Under the pieces are notes generated by a model, which saw nothing but the letters and a program-made list of their open reading frames with translations, was not told the DNA's origin and searched no databases. This document shows, piece after piece, positions 32,688 through 37,720 of a stretch of 37,720 nt of DNA. The translations under genes were made by a program, and so were the position numbers. The DNA lies in NCBI GenBank assembly GCA_022448345.1, contig JAKVCB010000025.1:1-37720 (forward strand). Reading direction: 5' to 3'. Position 1 is the first letter of the stretch; the number at the start of each line of letters is the position of its first letter. Origin of the DNA: Pirellulales bacterium (GTDB lineage: Bacteria > Planctomycetota > Planctomycetia > Pirellulales > Lacipirellulaceae).

Positions 32688-33599
32688 TTATTCCGTGGGT
32701 GGGTGGGCCGCTGGGCGAGGTGCCAAAAGAAGCCCCCCGAGCGAGATGCAAACCAGTAAAAGCGTCGTCGGTTCCGGCACAAAGACATCTAGTATGATTA
32801 CCTCAGGTGGCGGAATGATATCCTGAATGTTGGCCTCAATACCGCTGGCCATAACACGGGTTGCCGGCAGTACCAGGCCATCGCCCAGTTGCCAGAACAT
32901 TCGCGGGGCCAGGAAAACACCACTCATTTCGCCAGCAGCAACGATGGCCGAGGGACCCCCGGGGCCACCGCCCGTAAAATTGAACAATACATTTCCGGGC
33001 TGCACCCCTTCGATCGAAATTGAGGCACCACTCCCAAGGTCCAGTCCCTGGGTGACATTGATGACAAACTTGTCTGCTTCGGTACCGCTGATTTTTAACG
33101 CATGCCCTGTTCCCAAATTGATACGGCCGTTGACGTGGTACACCGAAACAGGTTTGCCTTGTCCTGCTAATGTCTTGGAAGCCAGAATACTACTGATGCT
33201 CTCACCCTCAAGAGCTGCCGCCGCTGCCGATGCGCTCAGCATGTCCGCGTGAATATCGGGCCAGTGGTTACTCGACAGTCCAGTTCCATACGGAAAAGAG
33301 GAGGCTTTGTTTCCCTGGACAATCAAATCGGGACTGGCATTGATGTGGCCGCCGTGGAGATTTTCATGAATGCGCACTCCGGGCGAGATCCCGATGTAGT
33401 TCCGCGCACCGGCACTTCCGAAGACCTGTGCTTCGGAACCTAGCACGAGGTTACCACCGTGGTTACTGGTCGCGGCGCTGACACCTGCGCCAACCAGGGT
33501 GTACTGGCCTGCTTCTCCCAGCTCAATCGGCGAACCACCTGCTATGGTTGTCAATGCACAAATGGAAATGAAAGATCCAAGACGAAGTAAAGTTTTCAT
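32688..33599 (-). CDS. PEP-CTERM-tagged secreted protein with ice-binding/choice-of-anchor A-like repeats
   Basis: This 303-residue protein has a signal peptide (MKTLLRLGSFISICALTTIAGGSP) and a beta-helix-like, glycine-, serine- and alanine-rich body. ADKFVINVTQGLDLGSGASIS and VQPGNVLFNFTGG resemble choice-of-anchor A and DUF3494 ice-binding-type proteins. The C-terminus carries a PEP-CTERM sorting signal: VPEPTTLLLVCISLGGLLL followed by RPAAHPPTE. The motif is somewhat atypical because only one Arg follows the membrane segment instead of a basic cluster. Such proteins are processed by an exosortase encoded elsewhere and reach the cell surface or matrix. It is convergent with the small secreted protein gene and shows no operon partner. 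Confidence 0.82.
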   Translation of the reverse strand: MKTLLRLGSFISICALTTIAGGSPIELGEAGQYTLVGAGVSAATSNHGGNLVLGSEAQVFGSAGARNYIGISPGVRIHENLHGGHINASPDLIVQGNKASSFPYGTGLSSNHWPDIHADMLSASAAAAALEGESISSILASKTLAGQGKPVSVYHVNGRINLGTGHALKISGTEADKFVINVTQGLDLGSGASISIEGVQPGNVLFNFTGGGPGGPSAIVAAGEMSGVFLAPRMFWQLGDGLVLPATRVMASGIEANIQDIIPPPEVIILDVFVPEPTTLLLVCISLGGLLLAPRPAAHPPTE

Positions 33600-34290
33600 A
33601 GGTACCTCACGGAAGGTTTATCTTTTGAAATAGGCCAGTCGAAAAAGAGCCCAAGCAATCTTTCTGACAACGGCACACTGGCTTCTCGAACTGCAGTCGC
33701 AGATTTGACCATGACTTTCTGTCGCCAGGAGACTTGTAGAAACGAGAGAACCATTGCGGCCCCCCAGGGACCAGAAGAATTCAGGCAAGCCCCGATGCTG
33801 GCACCACCAGCCAGGCACTCGCAGTCAAGCGGCGCCATTGCAGAAAAAAGATACCTTGCGCAACGATGCATTAGCAGCCCTGAACACGACGCTGGGTTAA
33901 ATGGACAGTCAACTCCGACACGTAAACTACTGGAAAGGATCCGTCCAGAATAAACGGCATTCGGCGACGGGGCAAGTTATTTTTTGATCTGCCTCCGCTT
34001 GATGGCACCATCCGCCCGGTTGTCTTTGACGGCGACCGTTGAACTGACAAACACCCCAAACACGCCCAACGGCAACCGCGTCCAGAAGCCCCATTTCACG
34101 AGACTCTCGCCTAGGGCTGCTGTCGAGCAGCAACTGGTCCGATCGATCCACGTTGAGGGCCACTCGGCGGGAGGTTACAATTCCCATCAGGTGCTAAACC
34201 GGAACGGCACAAAGGCCCACAGGCAGCTCATTCTCCTATAACTCGTCACGGCCAAAACATGGATCCCCCCGGTTAACTGTTGGAATTTCG
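33600..34290. other. Divergent intergenic region, 691 bases
   Basis: No gene is supportable. Short frames of 60-90 codons on both strands overlap one another and read as chance translations. The region must hold promoters for the PEP-CTERM gene (-) and the acyl-CoA synthetase operon (+), but no consensus was recognised. Confidence 0.5.
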
Positions 34291-35856
34291 ATGAACCTCG
34301 GAACCTTGCTGACCCATTCGGCCCGTCACTTTCCCGATAACCGGGCAATCGTACACGGCCCCCGGATTTTGACGTACGCTCAACTGGCCCACCGCACCAA
34401 CCAGTTGGCCAACGCGCTCGACAGGCTTGGACTTTCTCCGCAAGATCACGTTGCGATTTTGATGGGAAATTGCCCCGAAATGCTGGAAGCAATGTTTGCG
34501 TGCTTCAAAATGGGCTATGGCGCAGTGCCTATTAATTTTCGCCTGCACCCCAGTGAGTTTGGCTTCATCATCGACCATTCTCAGGCCAAAGCGGTTATTG
34601 TCTCCCCTGAATTCAACGACTCAATTCAACAGATCCGCGAGAAAATCCCACAAGCAAAACACCTGATTACCGTATCGGAGGCCGAGGGAGAACTGCTGGA
34701 TTACGAAAGCCTGTTGGTGTCGGAGTCAGACCAACGCGACGATAAAGTCGTGATGCCGGAGGACGTGGCCTGGCTCTTTTACACCTCGGGCACCACCGGC
34801 CAGCCCAAAGGCGCCATGTTGACGCACCGCAACTTGATGGCCATGACGGTTGGATTTTTTGCAGACATGTGCCCTGGCTTTGGTTTTGATGAAGCAGTCC
34901 TTCATGCCGCCCCCCTATCCCACGGCAGTGGATTGTATGCGTTGCCGAACATCGCCAAGGCCGCGACCAACGTGATCCTCGAGTCCAAGAGTTTTGATCC
35001 CAACCTGGTGCTAAAGACTATCGAGCGCCATCGGGTGACCAATTTTTTTGGCGCTCCGACGATGATCAAGAAGTTAATTGACGCGCCGCAGATCGACCAG
35101 TATGACCACAGTTCACTGAAGGCTATCGTCTACGGCGGCGCCCCGATGCTGGTCGACGACCTGACCAAGGCAATCGAGAAATTCGGGCCCTGTTTGGTTC
35201 AACTGTATGGGCAGGGCGAAGCGCCCATGACCATCACTTACCTTCGCCACCAGGATCATGTCTTGGATGACGATGCGGTGCATCGCAAACGGCTAGGATC
35301 TGCCGGTTTTGCCCGAACCGATGCCGAGGTCCAGATCGTCGATTCAGACGACAATCCGTTATCAGCGGGCAAGTTGGGGCAAATTGTCACCCGCTCAGAC
35401 CTGGTGATGAAGGGCTATTGGCGGAATCCCGAGGCCACCGCAAAGGCACTCAAAAATGGCTGGCTCCACACGGGCGACATCGGCTACATGGATGATCGTG
35501 GCTACCTGTTCATTATGGACCGGTCCAACGATATGATCATCAGCGGTGGAGAGAATATCTATCCCCGCGAGGTGGAAGAAGTCCTCGTGCAACATCCGGC
35601 AGTGCGCGAGGTGGCCGTTATTGGCATTCCCGATCCGGAATGGGGCGAGGCGATCCAGGCCGTCGTTTCTCTGGCCCCTGGGAAAACTACAACCGAAGCG
35701 GAACTGATCAACTTTTGCAAGGACCATATTGCCAGTTACAAAAAACCCAAGTCGATTGTTTTTGTGGACGAATTACCCAAGAACAACTATGGAAAAATCA
35801 TGAAGCGGGAATTGCGGGAAAAACACTGGGACGGCAAAATGCGGCGGGTGGTATAA
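34291..35856 (+). CDS. AMP-dependent acyl-CoA synthetase/ligase
   Basis: This 521-residue enzyme activates a carboxylic acid to its CoA thioester with ATP. The P-loop-like AMP-binding signature YTSGTTGQPKGAMLTHRN (about 164-181), the acyl/adenine motif LYGQGEAPMT, the hinge segment TGDIGYMDDRGYLFIMDRSNDMIISGGENIYPREVE and the catalytic C-terminal Lys in PKNNYGKIMKREL are all present. Length and order match fatty- or aryl-acyl-CoA synthetases. It leads a compact + strand set with a thiolase (25 bases later) and a DUF35-type protein, so the acid is probably broken down or chain-modified there. No strong ribosome-binding site precedes the ATG. The substrate is not inferable. Confidence 0.95.
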   Translation: MNLGTLLTHSARHFPDNRAIVHGPRILTYAQLAHRTNQLANALDRLGLSPQDHVAILMGNCPEMLEAMFACFKMGYGAVPINFRLHPSEFGFIIDHSQAKAVIVSPEFNDSIQQIREKIPQAKHLITVSEAEGELLDYESLLVSESDQRDDKVVMPEDVAWLFYTSGTTGQPKGAMLTHRNLMAMTVGFFADMCPGFGFDEAVLHAAPLSHGSGLYALPNIAKAATNVILESKSFDPNLVLKTIERHRVTNFFGAPTMIKKLIDAPQIDQYDHSSLKAIVYGGAPMLVDDLTKAIEKFGPCLVQLYGQGEAPMTITYLRHQDHVLDDDAVHRKRLGSAGFARTDAEVQIVDSDDNPLSAGKLGQIVTRSDLVMKGYWRNPEATAKALKNGWLHTGDIGYMDDRGYLFIMDRSNDMIISGGENIYPREVEEVLVQHPAVREVAVIGIPDPEWGEAIQAVVSLAPGKTTTEAELINFCKDHIASYKKPKSIVFVDELPKNNYGKIMKRELREKHWDGKMRRVV

Positions 35857-35881
35857 ATCGCAATCTCACCGAGGTCTACCG

Positions 35882-37147
35882 TTGAGTAAGAAACGAAAGC
35901 TTGGACGTGGCGTGGCGATGGTCGGGGCCGGCATGTCGAAATTCGGCATGTTTAGCGACCTCGATTCCAAAGACCTGTTTACGCAGGCTTTCGGTGAGTT
36001 AACCGGGTCGATCGACAAGGGGCTCGACCCGAAAGATATCGATGCGCTGTACGTGGGGAATTTTACCAACGATTTTTTTGTCAGCCAGTCACACTGGGGG
36101 GCAATTCTCGCCGACACTTTAGGGTTGGCTCCAAAGCCGGCAACACGCACCGAGGGCGCATGCGCATCCAGCGCGCTTGCATTCCGAGAAGCAGTCTTCG
36201 CAGTCGCGTCAGGGTTTTACGACATCGTGCTCGTCGGCGGGTTCGAGGACATGTCCAAGCGGTCCACCGAAGAAGTCGCCGAAGGCCTGTCCCTGGCCGC
36301 GATTCCTTACGAACGAAAGGCTGCCTTCACCTTTCCGGGAATTTTTGGCGCCATTGCGACTGCCTACTTTGACCAATATGGTGCTTCACGCGAACACCTG
36401 ATGAACGTCACGATCAAAAGCCATCAAAACGCTGTATTGAACCCCAAAGCCCAGTACCAGGCTTCGATTCGTGACATCATGGCATCCAAGATCGAGCGCG
36501 CCAAAAGCAAAGGCCGGTCGGCTCCCGAGTGGTGTGACGAAAAAGATTTCCTGCGCGATCCGATGGCCAATCCCATGATCGCCTGGCCGATGCACCTGTT
36601 CGACTGCAGTCCCATCAGCGACGGCGCCGCCTGCATGCTATTGGTGGGCGAGGAACTCGCCAGGCAATTTACTGACGATCCCTTGTACGTGGCAGGACTT
36701 GGACAGGCGAGCGGTAAGGGCCTGCACGCAACCGACAACCTGACCGCGTTCGAAGCCACCGCATGTGCCGCCGACGAGGCGTATCGGATGTCAGGCTTTC
36801 GGCCGTCCGACATTCAATTCGCCGAGGTGCATGACTGCTTTTCGATTGCGGAGATCCTTCACATTGAAGACCTGGGCTTCTTCGAGAAAGGCCATGGCTA
36901 CAAGGCGGTCGAAGAAGGCCTTACCCGACTGGATGGACCCAAACCGATCAATACGTCGGGCGGATTGAAATGCAAAGGGCATCCCGTCGGTGCGACCGGG
37001 GCAGCCCAGCTGATCGAGATATGGGAACAGCTCCGAGGTCAGGCGGGAGAGCGCCAGTTGCAAAACGGGAATTTGCGGATCGGTGCTGCCCACAATCTTG
37101 GGGGCACGGGGGGGACAAGCACATTCACCATTCTCGAGCGGAGATAA
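35882..37147 (+). CDS. SCP2-type thiolase (acetyl-CoA acetyltransferase family)
   Basis: This 421-residue enzyme is of the thiolase/SCP-x type, cleaving or forming beta-ketoacyl-CoA. The nucleophilic Cys lies in TEGACASSALAFREA (Cys94). VHDCFSIAEI (317-326) is the HDCF motif typical of SCP2 thiolases. SGGLKCKGHPVGATG (359-373) carries the His and second-Cys region. Thiolases of this type often need a small zinc-ribbon/OB-fold partner, and one is encoded directly downstream. The start is TTG at 35882, with a GAGGT site about seven bases upstream. The gene begins 25 bases after the acyl-CoA synthetase, so one transcript is likely. Confidence 0.95.
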   Translation: MSKKRKLGRGVAMVGAGMSKFGMFSDLDSKDLFTQAFGELTGSIDKGLDPKDIDALYVGNFTNDFFVSQSHWGAILADTLGLAPKPATRTEGACASSALAFREAVFAVASGFYDIVLVGGFEDMSKRSTEEVAEGLSLAAIPYERKAAFTFPGIFGAIATAYFDQYGASREHLMNVTIKSHQNAVLNPKAQYQASIRDIMASKIERAKSKGRSAPEWCDEKDFLRDPMANPMIAWPMHLFDCSPISDGAACMLLVGEELARQFTDDPLYVAGLGQASGKGLHATDNLTAFEATACAADEAYRMSGFRPSDIQFAEVHDCFSIAEILHIEDLGFFEKGHGYKAVEEGLTRLDGPKPINTSGGLKCKGHPVGATGAAQLIEIWEQLRGQAGERQLQNGNLRIGAAHNLGGTGGTSTFTILERR

Positions 37148-37151
37148 TCGC

Positions 37152-37559
37152 GTGGCCCAACTGATCAGCGATCACCAGTTTGAACAGTTCCTCCGAGAGG
37201 AGCGCCTGATGGGGTCCGAGTGCAGTTCGTGCGGCAGTCTCTTTGTGCCGCCTCGGGCCCGTTGCAGCAAATGCCAAGGAACCGGAATGCAGTGGTCAGA
37301 GATGTCCGGAAAGGGCCGCCTTGCTGCATTCACCTGTATCGCTATTGGCCCACCCTCCATGACTGAAGAGGGATACGACAGAAACAATCCTTATTGCACA
37401 GGCGTTATTGAATTGGAAGAGGGACCGCGCATGGTGGCTCGGATCGAGGGGGTCGATGCGCAAAAACCCGAAACGATCAAGATCGGCACCTCCTTGATGA
37501 TGAAATATCTACAGCGCACCGGAGATCAAGAATCCGTCCTTGCATTTGCGCCAGCCTGA
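37152..37559 (+). CDS. Zinc-ribbon/OB-fold (DUF35) thiolase partner protein
   Basis: This 135-residue protein has the rubredoxin-like zinc ribbon plus OB-fold layout of DUF35/OB-fold-ChsH2-type proteins. Four cysteines (C24, C27, C38, C41, in CSSCG and CSKCQG) can bind one zinc. The rest, with GKGRLAAFTCIAIGPP, TGVIELEEGPRMVARIEG and IKIGTSLMMKY, forms the OB barrel. Such proteins stabilise thiolases or acyl-CoA hydratases in fused or paired complexes and may channel CoA esters. The GTG start at 37152 lies four bases after the thiolase stop with a GGAGA site upstream; a longer frame from 37083 inside the thiolase is unlikely. It completes the synthetase-thiolase-DUF35 set. Confidence 0.93.
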   Translation: MAQLISDHQFEQFLREERLMGSECSSCGSLFVPPRARCSKCQGTGMQWSEMSGKGRLAAFTCIAIGPPSMTEEGYDRNNPYCTGVIELEEGPRMVARIEGVDAQKPETIKIGTSLMMKYLQRTGDQESVLAFAPA

Positions 37560-37650
37560 AGAATTCGCGGTACGATGGTCGAGTGCCAACCTGCCTGCGA
37601 TTCCTGGCCGGTCTGCGTTGGTTCAATCCATGCCAGAGGGAGAAACCGAA

Positions 37651-37720
37651 ATGGTGAGTTGCCAGAAATCGCTATTCTCTGCTGCCCACCCGTTCCTGAT
37701 AGCACTTCCGTTTCTGACAG
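37651..37720 (+). CDS. Start of a probable secreted protein, truncated by window edge
   Basis: The last 70 bases open a frame MVSCQKSLFSAAHPFLIALPFLT that reads like a signal peptide: a Lys near the start, then a hydrophobic stretch. An AGAGGGAG site about eight bases before the ATG supports it. An in-frame ATG at 37630 is also possible but would place seven polar residues before it. Only 23 residues are visible, so no function can be given. Confidence 0.5.
   Translation, partial: MVSCQKSLFSAAHPFLIALPFLT

Overview
The window most likely comes from a planctomycete, or at least a member of the Planctomycetota-Verrucomicrobiota group. Several families point that way: a very large secreted protein with propeller, HEAT-like and CxxCH cytochrome parts (25567-29103), a secreted LamG-DUF6259-type protein, a secreted PQQ-like beta-propeller protein, a secreted DUF4432-type epimerase-like protein and a PEP-CTERM-tagged surface protein. 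Base composition looks moderately GC-rich and gene order is loose, with many gaps of 300-1100 bases. I see no rRNA, tRNA, CRISPR array, insertion sequence or phage gene.

Region 1 (1-10824, mostly + strand) looks like a sugar or sugar-acid catabolic locus. It holds the 3' part of an SDR dehydrogenase, a small GlsB/YeaQ-type membrane protein on the - strand, a DUF805-MFS fusion transporter overlapping an enolase-superfamily enzyme, a Gfo/Idh/MocA-type oxidoreductase, the secreted LamG-DUF6259-type protein, a sialidase-fold protein with five Asp boxes, and a B3/4-domain protein whose start overlaps the sialidase stop.

Region 2 (10821-17422, - strand) is a tight operon read right to left: a glutamine synthetase of the GlnT/gamma-glutamylmethylamide synthetase type, then four genes matching heterotetrameric sarcosine oxidase in the order B-D-A-G. 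The same four-subunit architecture is used by N-methylglutamate dehydrogenase, so the operon may process methylamine or N-methyl amino acids. The N-methylglutamate synthase genes of that pathway are not in the window. An MFS transporter (+) and a YafJ/EgtC-type class II glutamine amidotransferase (-) lie just beyond.

Region 3 (20130-29103) starts with about 1.1 kb without a recognisable gene, then a cold-shock-domain protein with a clear terminator, the DUF4432-type protein, a BtuF-like substrate-binding protein without a signal peptide, the PQQ-like propeller protein and the giant cytochrome protein.

Region 4 (29104-34290) holds small envelope or stress-type genes: a 77-residue single-span protein, a PGPGW-type membrane protein and a BON-domain protein preceded by a perfect-consensus sigma-54 promoter. 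An EamA exporter, a small secreted protein of unknown function and the PEP-CTERM protein follow.

Region 5 (34291-37720, + strand) is a compact set: acyl-CoA synthetase, SCP2-type thiolase and a zinc-ribbon/OB-fold (DUF35) protein. These probably act together on a CoA-activated acid. A further secreted protein probably begins at the right edge.
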